This document shows, piece after piece, positions 15,687 through 24,277 of a stretch of DNA of 42,283 nt (the first letter of the stretch is position 1; each line of letters starts with the position of its first letter). A program made the position numbers and the translations under genes. Below the pieces are notes generated by a model. That model did no database searches, was not told the origin of the DNA, and worked only from the letters and a program-made list of their open reading frames with translations. This stretch comes from Parcubacteria group bacterium CG08_land_8_20_14_0_20_48_21. Its GTDB lineage: Bacteria > Patescibacteriota > Patescibacteriia > UBA1544. The stretch covers positions 1 to 42,283 of the forward strand of contig PEYJ01000029.1 in the NCBI GenBank assembly GCA_002774425.1, given 5' to 3'.

Positions 15687-17696
15687 ATGAATGTTTCAGA
15701 ACTTGCGCGACAACTACATATCTCTATACAAGAACTGCGGGATGTATTCTCGCTTATCGGTTTGCATATAGGCTACCGTGCCATCAAGGTTGATGCGAAA
15801 GTTGCAAAAAAAGTCATTGCCAACTGGCCGGAATATCAAAAGATTTGGGAGGCGCATAAGCGCAAACTCGTTGAAGAAGAAGAGCAAAAGAAAAAGGAGC
15901 AGAAAGCCGTACAGCACGATCCCGTGGCGTTGCCACCGGTGATTACGGTTAAAATATTCGCCGAACGTATCGGTGTGCCGCTCACGCGCGTAATAGGAGA
16001 ACTCATGAAAAACGGCGTTCTCGCATCGCTCAACGAACGCATTGATTTTGATACCGCCGCTATTGTTGCGGCGGAGTTTGGTATTGAAACATTTTCCGAT
16101 AAGAGTGAGACGGATCGCGCGCATGAAGTAACAACGCAGGAAAAACTCTCCGCACTCTTGCAAGAACATGACGCGCAAGCGTTGGCACACCGACCTCCGG
16201 TGGTTGTGGTTATGGGGCATGTGGATCATGGGAAAACGAAGCTGCTGGACGCCATTCGGAAAACGGACGTTGTTGCAGGTGAGTCGGGCGGTATTACACA
16301 GCATATTGGCGCGTATCAAATAGAGCGCGCAGGAAGGCGAATTACCTTTATTGATACGCCCGGGCATGAAGCGTTTACCTCCATGCGCTCGCGCGGCGCA
16401 CGCATAGCCGACCTTGCCATTTTGGTCGTGGCGGCCGATGATGGGGTGATGCCGCAGACCGAAGAAGCCATACGTATTATCAATCAGGCGCACATTCCTT
16501 TGGTCGTAGCGGTGAATAAGATGGATAAGCCGGAAGCAAATTTGGAAAAAACTAAAACCATGCTCGCGCAATTCGATCTTCTACCCGAGGATTGGGGAGG
16601 CAAAATTCCCGTTGTGCCCATATCCGCACTCAAAGGGGATGGGTTGGATAAACTTTTGGAAATGGTATTCCTCGTTGCTGATGTGGAGGGCGATCGTCTG
16701 CGCGCAAATCCGCATAAACCCGCGGTTGCAACGGTTGTGGAGGCTCACGTGGATAAGGGCGAGGGTCCAGTCGCAACGCTATTGGTGCAGGCGGGTACGT
16801 TGCATCAGGGTGATTATCTTAATGTGGACGGTGTGACTCTCGGACGCGCGCGGATGCTACGGAACGATCAAGGAACGGTGGTTGTGGCAGCTGACCCGTC
16901 AACGCCGGTGCAGGTTTTGGGATTTAAGCAAGCGGCAACGATAGGCGATATTGTGGAGGCATCCGCAAAAGCACTGACAAAAATCAGCAAAGCGCGTGTG
17001 CGCGCAGCCGAGAGCGCACAAGCATTTACCGCAACTACCTCAAACGCTCAAGAAGAGCAGAGCAGAAAAAAACACATTATTCCGGTGGTGCTGAAGGCCG
17101 ATGTGCTGGGATCGCTGGAAGCCATTATTGCGCAGATAGAAAAAATGGAACATCCGGAAGTCGGCATTAAAATTATCGCGAAAGGGCTTGGTAATGTTAC
17201 GGAAAGCGATCTGCAGCAGGCGCAGGCGGCGAACGCGCGTATTATCGGTTTTCATGTACACGCACTTCCGGAAATCGCTTTGCGTGCAAAAGATGGCGGC
17301 ATCGCTATTACATACTACGACGTTATCTACGAATTGACGAAGCAGTTGAAAAAGGATTTGGCTGATCTATTGCCCCTGATCGTTGAGCGCAAGTTGCTGG
17401 GTACCGCACAAATTATCGCGCTTTTTCGTGAAGCGGAAAAACTGCAGGTTGCGGGTTGCCGTGTTACCGGAGGTACGCTTACGGCTGATGCTCATGTGAC
17501 GATTTTGCGAAACGGCGAGGTGTTGGGTGTTGTGCGTATCGTTCGGCTGCAAATCGGCAAACAGGCAGTCGTGGAGGTCCCACAAGGGTCCGAATGTGGC
17601 ATAGCACTTGAGGGCAAGCTGCGCGTGCAAGAGCAGGATGTTTTGGAGGTGTTTGCCGAACAAACTAAGAAGAGAACGCTTGAATTTACCTTATAA
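15687..17696 (+). CDS. infB: Translation initiation factor IF-2
   Basis: The 669-residue GTPase brings initiator tRNA to the 30S subunit. The N-terminal module (about 1-70) starts [13 protein letters not shown] and a second IF2-N-like segment lies at about 84-135; the long linker found in many bacteria is missing. GTPase motifs: G1 GHVDHGKT (177-184), G2 around [12 protein letters not shown]3 DTPGHE (223-228), G4 NKMD (277-280) and G5 SALKG. Domains II to IV follow, with the C-terminal fMet-tRNA binding region ending [22 protein letters not shown] seven bases before the ATG supports the start at 15687. Confidence 0.97.
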   Translation: MNVSELARQLHISIQELRDVFSLIGLHIGYRAIKVDAKVAKKVIANWPEYQKIWEAHKRKLVEEEEQKKKEQKAVQHDPVALPPVITVKIFAERIGVPLTRVIGELMKNGVLASLNERIDFDTAAIVAAEFGIETFSDKSETDRAHEVTTQEKLSALLQEHDAQALAHRPPVVVVMGHVDHGKTKLLDAIRKTDVVAGESGGITQHIGAYQIERAGRRITFIDTPGHEAFTSMRSRGARIADLAILVVAADDGVMPQTEEAIRIINQAHIPLVVAVNKMDKPEANLEKTKTMLAQFDLLPEDWGGKIPVVPISALKGDGLDKLLEMVFLVADVEGDRLRANPHKPAVATVVEAHVDKGEGPVATLLVQAGTLHQGDYLNVDGVTLGRARMLRNDQGTVVVAADPSTPVQVLGFKQAATIGDIVEASAKALTKISKARVRAAESAQAFTATTSNAQEEQSRKKHIIPVVLKADVLGSLEAIIAQIEKMEHPEVGIKIIAKGLGNVTESDLQQAQAANARIIGFHVHALPEIALRAKDGGIAITYYDVIYELTKQLKKDLADLLPLIVERKLLGTAQIIALFREAEKLQVAGCRVTGGTLTADAHVTILRNGEVLGVVRIVRLQIGKQAVVEVPQGSECGIALEGKLRVQEQDVLEVFAEQTKKRTLEFTL

Positions 17697-17740
17697 AGCG
17701 TGTTACATGCTTTGGCGAACGCGCGTGAGTATCAGCATTT

Positions 17741-18082
17741 ATGAGTAGGAGTCGCATGCAGCAGGCGGATAGTATATTGCGGGAGGCAGTTTCCCGCGTA
17801 CTCTCTCGAATGCTGAACATGCCCGAGGGAACACTCATAACCGTTTCCCATATCCGCACGGCGCCCGACCTGCATTCCGCGCGTGTTTTTTTTACCGTAT
17901 TTCCTGGTGAACGCACGGCAGAGGTGCATGCCGCCCTTCGGCGCGCGCAGCCCGATATCCAAAAATCTCTCGCGGAACAGGTGCAGCTCAAATACCTGCC
18001 GCGGCTGCATTTCGTTGCAGATGTGAATGCGCAGAAGACGAGGGAAATAGAAAATCTTCTTGATGAGCTTTCGCGCACGTAG
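17741..18082 (+). CDS. rbfA: Ribosome-binding factor A
   Basis: The 113-residue protein has the KH-like RbfA fold: an N-terminal QQADSILREAVSRVLSR helix, the strand ITVSHIRTAPDLHSARVFFTV (in two overlapping stretches) and the C-terminal LKYLPRLHFVADV strand. It binds the 30S subunit during 16S maturation. It lies 44 bp after infB, the classical infB-rbfA order, and its stop codon directly abuts the ATG of the DHH phosphoesterase. Confidence 0.92.
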   Translation: MSRSRMQQADSILREAVSRVLSRMLNMPEGTLITVSHIRTAPDLHSARVFFTVFPGERTAEVHAALRRAQPDIQKSLAEQVQLKYLPRLHFVADVNAQKTREIENLLDELSRT

Positions 18083-19078
18083 ATGCCTTCTCCTATGGAC
18101 GCAGTACATCCTCCCTTGCATAAAGATATCTATAGCCATATCGCAGACGTGCTTACCCGTGCGCAACACGTGCTGGTGCTTACGCATAAAAAACCCGATG
18201 GCGATACCCTGGGAGCCGCAGCCGCATTTGCAAAATATCTCAAAAATCAAGGAACGCGCTTGACGCTCTTTTGTCTGGACGGTCCGGGAAGTGATTTGGA
18301 TTTTCTGCCGCTTCGCGATCAGATACTGACTGATCCCCGTAAACTTTCCATTGAGCTTTTTGACGTGATAGCCGGTTTTGATTTTAGTACACTGTCGCAT
18401 ACGGGGATTGAGGCTCTGCTCGCGCACCGCGCGCAGGGCAGTACGCTCATAAACTTTGACCACCATTTTTCCAATATGCGTTTTGGTGATATCAACCTGG
18501 TTGATGAAACGGCACCCTCAACAACCGCGGTGTTGCATGCGTATTTCAAATTCGTTGGCGCAAAAATTGATGCCGATATGGCAACCGCGCTACTCACCGG
18601 TCTCGTGACGGATACGGGAAGTTTTACCAACGCCGCTACGAATATAGAGGCTTTTACCATTGCATCCGAACTCTTGAACAGTGGAGCGAAAATTCAGCGT
18701 ATTCTCCAGTCCACATTTCACAACAAATCTCTCGGCGCACTCAAAGTTTGGGGTATTGCGTTTTCGCGGCTTGTGAGGGATAGCAGGAGCGGTCTTGCCG
18801 TAACGATACTCACCAGGGAAGACCTTGCGCTGTGTGGGGTAGATACCGCAGCGGCTGACGGCATAGCTAATTTCTTAAACATCTTGGGCGATGTTGATGC
18901 CGTTCTGGTGCTGCGAGATGATGACTCTGGTTTTATTAGAGGAAGTTTACGTACCACCAAAGAACTTGATGTATCGGTTTTGGCGCGCTATTTCGGCGGC
19001 GGCGGCCATAAAAAAGCCGCGGGATTCACCTTGCAGGGGATCCTCAAGCGAACAAATGATACGTGGCGTGTAGTGTAA
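18083..19078 (+). CDS. nrnA: DHH-family phosphoesterase, NrnA-like
   Basis: The 331-residue protein is of the DHH/DHHA1 type that degrades nano-RNAs and, in some members, pAp or cyclic dinucleotides. Metal-binding motifs are THKKPDGDTLG (H35, D39, D41), D100 in GFDFS, the eponymous DHH (D126-H127-H128), and D in LVTDTGSF. The C-terminal DHHA1 domain ends in the substrate-binding GGGGHKKAAGF. The gene starts on the base after the rbfA stop, so it is translated from the infB-rbfA transcript. Oligoribonuclease (Orn) is not seen in the window, consistent with NrnA doing this job. Confidence 0.92.
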   Translation: MPSPMDAVHPPLHKDIYSHIADVLTRAQHVLVLTHKKPDGDTLGAAAAFAKYLKNQGTRLTLFCLDGPGSDLDFLPLRDQILTDPRKLSIELFDVIAGFDFSTLSHTGIEALLAHRAQGSTLINFDHHFSNMRFGDINLVDETAPSTTAVLHAYFKFVGAKIDADMATALLTGLVTDTGSFTNAATNIEAFTIASELLNSGAKIQRILQSTFHNKSLGALKVWGIAFSRLVRDSRSGLAVTILTREDLALCGVDTAAADGIANFLNILGDVDAVLVLRDDDSGFIRGSLRTTKELDVSVLARYFGGGGHKKAAGFTLQGILKRTNDTWRVV

Positions 19079-19513
19079 TTTTTTCATTTTGCATCGGCGG
19101 TATAAAACCTGTACTGCAAGGAGCATGCGACTCCCATGACCGGCTCACGGACCCCCTGACTATTGGGGGTTGCATGCAAAAAACATTTGTGGTATGGTAG
19201 TAGCATAACTACTTTATCAATTTCAACGGTCAAGCATATCGTTACGTTACCACCTATCTGCTTGCAGCGACCGCTATAGATGAAGTTATGCCGTGTAGCA
19301 ACGGAATACGCATATATGCAAGACGTACGTGAGTTTCTTCTGCCTACAACTATTCTCCAGTGCTTACGCGGAAAAGCAATTTCCACGTCTTTTTGTGGAC
19401 CCGTTTCGCTCTCGCTACGCCAAAACTGCCTGCGGGAACTCGTGGTATAATTTTCTCATCATAAGTTTGTCGGATGATCCGATAACGTACCGAGTGCTGG
19501 CAGTTCTACCTAT
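19079..19513. other. Intergenic region with hairpin and rny promoter
   Basis: No convincing gene lies in these 435 bp. ACCCCC (19151-19156) pairs with GGGGGT (19165-19170), a possible end for the nrnA transcript though without a T tract. TTGCAT (19170-19175), a 17-bp spacer and TATGGT (19193-19198) make a weak internal promoter. Near the right end TGG-TATAAT (19443-19451) is a good extended -10, the likely rny promoter, giving a leader of about 55 nt. That leader contains a small TCGGA-TCCGA hairpin (about 19470-19482). The long gap could hide a small RNA. Confidence 0.5.
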
Positions 19514-21034
19514 ATGCCGGCTACGTTTGTTTTTTTGATTGGGGGGATCACCATTGGTCTTCTTTTCGGATTTTTGCTGCGCAAGATGATTGTGCAGAAC
19601 AAGATTGAAACTGCGGCCAACAAAGCGGAGCAGATTCTTATTGATGCAAAAAACAGGGAAAAGGACCTGCTCTTAAAAGCTAAAGAAAGAGCGCTTGCAT
19701 TTATTGATGAAGCAAAACAAGAAGAAGCTGCGCGCAGAAAGGAACTTCGCGTCTTGCAGCAGCGTCTTGAGCAGCGGGAAGGCGCGTTCAGCAAAAAACT
19801 GCTGGAGCTGCAGGACAAACAGCAAAAACTGTATGATAAGGTGCAGCAAGTGGAGCAAATCAAAGGGGATATTGAAGATGTTAAAAATCAGACAGTGAAA
19901 AAATTGGAAGAAGTTGCGCATTTGACTCGTGAAGAAGCCGAGCAACGTCTGCTCGTCCAAGTTGAGGAAAGCGCGCAAGAGAACCTCTTGACGCGCATGC
20001 GCAAGCTGGAAGCGCAGAGTCAGGAAGAGCTCCAGCACAAGGGGCTTGAGATACTCGTCAATGTCATTGAGCGGTGCGCGACTAATCACGTGTCCGAATT
20101 TACCACGACGGTCGTGGATTTGCCGAACGATGAAATGAAGGGGCGCATTATCGGGCGCGAAGGGCGTAATATTCGCGCTATTGAGCACTTGACGGGCGTG
20201 GAGCTGATTGTTGACGATACCCCGGGGGTCATTACTGTTTCCGGATTTTCTCCCATACGCCGACAAATCGCTAAGCGCGCATTGGATTCTTTGATTAAGG
20301 ACGGTCGCATTCATCCGGGGCGTATTGAAGAGGCGATAGAGACTGCAAAAAAAGAAATTGCGCTTGATGTCAAGAAAGCGGGTGAGGACGCGCTCTACAA
20401 ACTGGGCATTCCGCCGCAAGATCCGAAACTCACGCAGATTCTCGGGCGGCTCAAGTACCGCACCAGCTACGGACAGAACCAGCTGAAGCATTCCATGGAA
20501 GTGGCAATGCTTGCCGAGATGCTCGCAAAAGAAGTTGGCGCCAATGTGCAGGTGTGCAAAAAAGGAGGTCTCTTCCATGATATCGGCAAAGCGATTGACC
20601 ACGAAGTGCAAGGAGGACACCCCGAAATCGGCTACGACCTGATGAAAAAATTCGGCATGCCGGAAGAGATCGCCTATCAATCCATCGCGCACCACGAGGA
20701 TCATCCAAAAACACTTGAGGGTATTGTGGTGAAAATTGCCGATGCAATTTCCGGATCGCGTCCGGGCGCGCGCCGCGATTCGCAAGAGCAGTACATTCAG
20801 CGTCTGGAAGAGCTGGAGGGTATTGCCCAAGGATTTACTGGTGTAGAAAAAGTGTATGCGATCCAGGCGGGTCGTGAGGTAAGGGTCTTTGTAACGCCGC
20901 AGCAGGTGACCGATATGCAGGCGCAGCAGCTTGCTAAAAATATTGCAACACAAATAGAAAAAGACATGCAGTATCCCGGGGAAATTAAGGTGAATGTGAT
21001 ACGCGAAACGCGGGTTATTGAATATGCGCGATAA
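19514..21034 (+). CDS. rny: Ribonuclease Y
   Basis: The 506-residue membrane-anchored endoribonuclease starts mRNA decay. Order: one N-terminal membrane helix (about 3-22), a long charged coiled coil (about 28-185, AANKAEQILIDAKNREKD onward), a KH domain with MKGRIIGREGRNIRAIE (about 213-280), and an HD domain with LKHSMEVAMLAEML and the metal-binding FHDIGKAIDHE (H355-D356). It ends with the family sequence RETRVIEYAR. The start at 19514 gives the usual short periplasmic tail before the anchor. No Shine-Dalgarno is visible. It precedes the ymdB-like gene as in many Firmicutes. Confidence 0.96.
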   Translation: MPATFVFLIGGITIGLLFGFLLRKMIVQNKIETAANKAEQILIDAKNREKDLLLKAKERALAFIDEAKQEEAARRKELRVLQQRLEQREGAFSKKLLELQDKQQKLYDKVQQVEQIKGDIEDVKNQTVKKLEEVAHLTREEAEQRLLVQVEESAQENLLTRMRKLEAQSQEELQHKGLEILVNVIERCATNHVSEFTTTVVDLPNDEMKGRIIGREGRNIRAIEHLTGVELIVDDTPGVITVSGFSPIRRQIAKRALDSLIKDGRIHPGRIEEAIETAKKEIALDVKKAGEDALYKLGIPPQDPKLTQILGRLKYRTSYGQNQLKHSMEVAMLAEMLAKEVGANVQVCKKGGLFHDIGKAIDHEVQGGHPEIGYDLMKKFGMPEEIAYQSIAHHEDHPKTLEGIVVKIADAISGSRPGARRDSQEQYIQRLEELEGIAQGFTGVEKVYAIQAGREVRVFVTPQQVTDMQAQQLAKNIATQIEKDMQYPGEIKVNVIRETRVIEYAR

Positions 21035-21063
21035 TAATCAACCGATAAACCCATAAACTGTAA

Positions 21064-21102
21064 TACCACATACAATTTGCACAGTATGGGCGGTATGTGG
21101 TA
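21064..21102. repeat. 10-bp perfect inverted repeat between rny and ymdB
   Basis: TACCACATAC (21064-21073) is the exact reverse complement of GTATGTGGTA (21093-21102), separated by 19 bases and ending 11 bases before the ymdB-like ATG. It may be a leader hairpin that hides the start region, an operator, or an RNA-processing site. A weak promoter (TTGCAC 21077, TAACTT 21101, 18-bp spacer) overlaps it. Confidence 0.6.
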
Positions 21103-21113
21103 ACTTACGCAGT

Positions 21114-21908
21114 ATGACCATCTTATTCTTAGGAGATGTAGTAGCCAGAATCGGACGCCGTGCGGTCGCGCGAGGTTTGCCCAAGTGGAAGAAAACCTAC
21201 AAACCGGATCTCATTATTGCGAATGTGGAGAACTTGGCACACGGCAAGGGGGTAACGGAAAAAACGCTCAAAGAAATGAGCGACTTGGGTATAGGTGTCT
21301 TCACCTCCGGAAACCACATTTGGTCTAATAAAGAGGTTTTTGCGTTGTACGCAAAAAAAACACATGCTATGCTCTTGCGACCCGAAAACTATCCTCCGGA
21401 ATTGCCGGGAAGCGGCTTATGGCAAGGCGTAGTCGGTAAAAAATACGTCGCGGTAGTCAATCTCATCGGACGCGGTTTTATGCCGGGAAGCTACGATTGT
21501 CCGTTTCGCGCATTTGACCGCTTATGGCAACAGGTGAAAAAAGATGCCATCGTGTTTGTTGATTTTCACGCCGAAACAACTTCCGAAAAGGCGGCATTTG
21601 CGTGGTACGTTGACGGCCGTGCGACCGCAGTCGTCGGGACGCATACCCATGTGCCGACCGCAGACGCCAGAAAACTCGCCAAAGGAACCTTTTTTATCAC
21701 CGATGTAGGCATGTGCGGCTATCACGACGGCGTTATTGGCGTGCAAAAAGAAGGGATTATGGAGAGTATGATGTTGCAGTACCGGCAGCATAAAATTTGG
21801 CCCGAAAAAGGCAATGCCGCAGTGAATGGCATTGTATTAACCTTTCCGGAACGCAAGGGAAGCAAGCCAACCTTTACGCACATCCATGATGAAGTGCGCA
21901 TTGAGTAA
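21114..21908 (+). CDS. ymdB: YmdB-like metallophosphoesterase (TIGR00282)
   Basis: The 264-residue protein matches the YmdB family of calcineurin-like phosphoesterases with 2',3'-cyclic nucleotide phosphodiesterase activity. Metal-binding motifs: LFLGDVVARIGR (D8), ANVENLAHGKG (N and E), TSGNHIWSNKE (N, H), DFHAETTSEK and the C-terminal VGTHTHVPTADAR followed by FITDVGMCG. In Bacillus, ymdB lies next to rny and affects RNA turnover and development; the same order here suggests cotranscription or joint control. The start at 21114 begins the conserved first strand. Confidence 0.93.
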   Translation: MTILFLGDVVARIGRRAVARGLPKWKKTYKPDLIIANVENLAHGKGVTEKTLKEMSDLGIGVFTSGNHIWSNKEVFALYAKKTHAMLLRPENYPPELPGSGLWQGVVGKKYVAVVNLIGRGFMPGSYDCPFRAFDRLWQQVKKDAIVFVDFHAETTSEKAAFAWYVDGRATAVVGTHTHVPTADARKLAKGTFFITDVGMCGYHDGVIGVQKEGIMESMMLQYRQHKIWPEKGNAAVNGIVLTFPERKGSKPTFTHIHDEVRIE

Positions 21909-22018
21909 CCGAGTACGTATATCGGTAGCGAGCAGTTTTGCAGAGTGGAGCAATGCGAAAATTGAGCAGAAACGCGTAGCCGCAGTATTCCTTTGTTATG
22001 TACTTTACCTACCTATAC

Positions 22019-22032
22019 GAAAGGAGGTGATC
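22019..22032 (+). promoter_or_regulatory. Very strong ribosome binding site of the HU gene
   Basis: GAAAGGAGGTGATC is complementary over 14 bases to the usual 3' tail of bacterial 16S rRNA (GATCACCTCCTTTC), two bases before the HU ATG. It fixes the start at 22035 and predicts high translation. Confidence 0.85.
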
Positions 22033-22034
22033 GT

Positions 22035-22331
22035 ATGAATAAAGCGGAACTTATTACCGCTGTTGCCGAAAAAACTTCACTACCGCGCAAGCAGGTTGAA
22101 GAAGTGGTGGAATCAATGCTGGAGATGATTGTACGCACGCTCAAAAAAGGAGGTAGCGTGCACTTAACGAGCTTTGGTACGTTTTTGGCGCGCAGGCGCG
22201 AAGCGCGCATGGGAGTGCATCCACGAAATCCGCAACAGCGCATCCACATGCCTGCGGTAACCGTGGCAAAATTTCAAACAGGCAAGGGACTGAAAGATGC
22301 GCTGAAACACCATGACGCTACTTCCCTATAA
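22035..22331 (+). CDS. hup: HU/IHF-family DNA-binding protein
   Basis: The 98-residue protein has the HU fold: the helical N-terminus MNKAELITAVAEKTSLPRK, the second helix EEVVESMLEMIVRTLKKG, the core strand GSVHLTSFGTFLARRREAR, and the beta-arm with RNPQQRIHMPA, whose proline inserts into the DNA minor groove. It ends with AVTVAKFQTGKGLKDAL. The dimer bends and compacts DNA. The start is set by the exceptionally strong Shine-Dalgarno; upstream in-frame codons are untranslated. It is transcribed towards tRNA-Arg. Confidence 0.95.
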   Translation: MNKAELITAVAEKTSLPRKQVEEVVESMLEMIVRTLKKGGSVHLTSFGTFLARRREARMGVHPRNPQQRIHMPAVTVAKFQTGKGLKDALKHHDATSL

Positions 22332-22343
22332 ATAACAATCATC

Positions 22344-22372
22344 TTGCATGTGAGCGAGAAAGCGCCTATACT
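22344..22372 (+). promoter_or_regulatory. Promoter of the tRNA-Arg/tRNA-Lys unit
   Basis: TTGCAT (22344-22349), a 17-bp spacer and TATACT (22367-22372), about 65 bp before tRNA-Arg. Confidence 0.65.
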
Positions 22373-22436
22373 GTTTTGCGTTGTGTTCGGTAACGTGCAG
22401 GGTGTCGGCTATGAGCTTGTCCGTAGCAGCATGAGA

Positions 22437-22513
22437 GCTCTCGTAGCTCAACTGGATAGAGCGCTTGGCTTCGGACCAAGAGGTTGCAGGTTCAAATCCT
22501 GCCGAGAGCACCA
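22437..22513 (+). tRNA. tRNA-Arg (TCG)
   Basis: Acceptor GCTCTCG/CGAGAGC, D-arm GCTC...GAGC, anticodon stem CTTGG/CCAAG with loop CTTCGGA (anticodon TCG, reads CGA), T-arm GCAGG/CCTGC with TTCAAAT, discriminator A and an encoded CCA (22511-22513). Confidence 0.95.
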
Positions 22514-22516
22514 TCC

Positions 22517-22591
22517 GGGCGCATAGCTCAATGGTAGAGCAGTTGCCTCTTAAGCAATTGGTTGGGGGTTCGAGTCCCTCTGCGCCCACCA
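22517..22591 (+). tRNA. tRNA-Lys (CTT)
   Basis: Acceptor GGGCGCA/TGCGCCC, D-arm GCTC...GAGC, anticodon stem GTTGC/GCAAT with loop CTCTTAA (anticodon CTT, reads AAG), T-arm GGGGG/CCCTC with TTCGAGT, discriminator A and encoded CCA. It is three bases after tRNA-Arg, so the pair is cotranscribed. Confidence 0.95.
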
Positions 22592-22626
22592 ATAAAAAAC
22601 AACTTTCATAGAAGTTGTTTTTTATT
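22591..22626 (+). terminator. Terminator of the tRNA pair
   Basis: A 15-bp perfect stem, AATAAAAAACAACTT (22591-22605) with its complement at 22612-22626, and a six-base loop. The T tract is the outer part of the 3' arm. The first A is the last base of the tRNA-Lys CCA. Confidence 0.85.
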
Positions 22627-22640
22627 GAAAATATGTGAAG

Positions 22641-23332
22641 ATGCAAAGAGGATCGTTATCTTACCCTCAATCTTATATATCTACCAAATTGACCACTTTG
22701 ATCTTGTTGTTGCTGGTTGGCGCGGCGTTTTGTGCCGGGTTTGTCGTTTATCCGCAACTGCCCGAGCGCATCGCGTCTCATTGGAATGTGGAAGGTCAGG
22801 CTGATGCTACGCTGTCCAAAACATGGGGCATATTTCTCTTTCCGCTCATCATGGCTTTGTTGTTCGCCTTGTATGCCGCAATTCCCTACCTTGATCCGCT
22901 CAAAAAAAATATTCAATCATTCCGCCGGCAGTACAATCTATTTTGGTTGATCTTCAGCATTTTTATGGCGTATGTGTATGCGCTTTCTCTTTTGTGGAAT
23001 ATCGGCAGCCGGTTTGATATTAGTCGTATGCTCATGCCCGCGATAGCGGTGTTATGGTACGTACTTGGCAGCGTGCTGCAACAATCCAAGCGCAACTGGT
23101 TTATGGGCATTCGCACGCCGTGGACACTCTCAAACGATGTTGTGTGGCACAAGACGCATCAGCTTGGAGGAAAACTATTTAAACTGTCCGCGCTCATTGT
23201 GCTCGTAAGTATTTTCGTGCCATCAACCGCGTGGCATTTTTTGCCATCATCATTCCCGCGTTTGGCACAGCGCTTATAATGGTCGTGCACTCGTTTTTTG
23301 CATACCAAAAGGAAACATCTCGCCAAAAATAA
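22641..23332 (+). pseudogene. SdpI-like membrane protein with a C-terminal frameshift
   Basis: The frame from ATG 22641 (GTG 22635 also possible) encodes 212 residues and stops at 23279. It matches the SdpI/DUF1648 family: a first helix (about 12-30), the conserved PERIASHWNVEGQAD, then helices around FPLIMALLFALYAAI, NLFWLIFSIFMAYVY and MLMPAIAVLWYVLGSV, and the typical GIRTPWTLSNDVVWHKTH motif. After VSIFV the reading becomes non-family (STAWHFLPSS). The next frame, read from 23216 to a TAA at 23330, gives a hydrophobic family-like end (RVAFFAIIIPAFGTALIM, then AYQKE). A single missing T in TTTT (23212-23215) or a -1 shift would restore the full protein. SdpI proteins act in toxin immunity and signalling. 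Confidence 0.7.
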
Positions 23333-23384
23333 AAAATTCCCGAAAACTGCTTCAGGAGTATCAGGAAAAAACGGGTTGCCGCTT

Positions 23385-23992
23385 TCAGTAGAGCGGTTTA
23401 ATTTCGGTAGCGAGTCCGACGTTGCTTTCTCGAACGCTGTCTTTGATCGGCCAGACGGTATAGGTTTTACCTGCGAGAAGGCCTAAAGTCGCCCGCACAT
23501 TACAGAAAAGCATGTCAGTGCAGCGCAGCTTAATATTTTCGGGTACAAGATGCGTTCGGGTTGAGCCATGATATAGCAGAGAGGTGATCGCGTACACGCG
23601 CAGTAGTGCGCACCGATCTCTCCAGAACAAATTCGTGAATTTTTCGGTGCAGTCTATGCACGTGAGGTGCCATCCTACGAGATCTTTTTTCTTGAACGCC
23701 TAATGATCTCTGTAGAAATCTCCTTCCGGAAACACGTCCTCCCCAAGCATTTTGCACAAAGAGAGTAGCGACACGGGCGGTATGGCAACTACATGCAGTG
23801 CTGTCGGTATGTTTTCAGCTGCGCGCATGTAAAAGGCACGGTCGTAAATTTTTGCACATGCGGCTGTATCTGCTGCGGCGGAGTGCGTAAATAGCTTGCA
23901 CACTGGGTAAGGGAAAGTACGCGGTCTTTTCCCATGATATCCCAAGCGTCCTGTGCTGGCATTGGTCTGAGAGACGATGTTTTCGTTTGCAT
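23385..23992 (-). pseudogene. Decayed gene of unknown family
   Basis: One minus-strand frame from 23945 to 23385 is open except for a single in-frame TAG at 23700-23702. Before the stop it reads CKMLGEDVFPEGDFYRDH. After it the sequence continues AFKKKDLVGWHLTCIDCTEKF and ends GLATEIKPLY. The second half holds a CxxC motif (CIDC) and protein-like text, so it does not look random. Upstream, plausible coding (AQDAWDIMGKDRVLSL) is in another frame from 23992, suggesting an additional frameshift near 23900-23940. I recognise no family. The whole gap 23333-24277 otherwise holds only a weak GCCG-AGAA-CGGC hairpin with T tract (24209-24231). Confidence 0.4.
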
Positions 23993-24277
23993 GCCGCTAC
24001 TCCCAAAGAAAAGAATTTGATGCCCGAACCTATTTCGGACAATGAGATACCGCGTGCTACGCAGAATTATCTTACCAGATCAACAGATCATATCTTGTTA
24101 TAGCATATTGCGCGCGCGTGTCAATCAAGGACTTTTGCATAAGCTCATCAATGACCACTATCCCGCCTAATCTGCGTTCCTTATACTTACCCCCTTCAGA
24201 GCACGTTTGCCGAGAACGGCTTTTTATTTTTCCGGATACTTGCCTCCCCGCAAAAAAAGCGGTAAGGTACACCCACT

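Noticed and set aside
19084-19386. Minus-strand frame of 100 codons after nrnA
   Set aside because: No ribosome binding site, no family pattern, and it crosses the GC-rich hairpin at 19151-19170.
19673-20953. Long minus-strand frame (426 codons) opposite rny
   Set aside because: It is a mirror of the conserved RNase Y gene, has no recognisable motif and has no start signals.
22326-22646. Minus-strand frame of 106 codons with GAEGLEPPTNCL-like sequence
   Set aside because: It is the antisense of tRNA-Arg and tRNA-Lys. Such peptides are a familiar artefact of frames opposite tRNA genes.
23700-23702. TAG read as an amino acid (recoded stop)
   Set aside because: TAG ends other intact genes here (for example rbfA and the glycosyltransferase), so gene decay is simpler. 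TGA recoding is also excluded since TGA ends the histidine kinase gene.
24209-24231. GCCG-AGAA-CGGC hairpin with a T tract before dnaG
   Set aside because: The stem is only four base pairs; too weak to call a terminator with no clear gene ending there.
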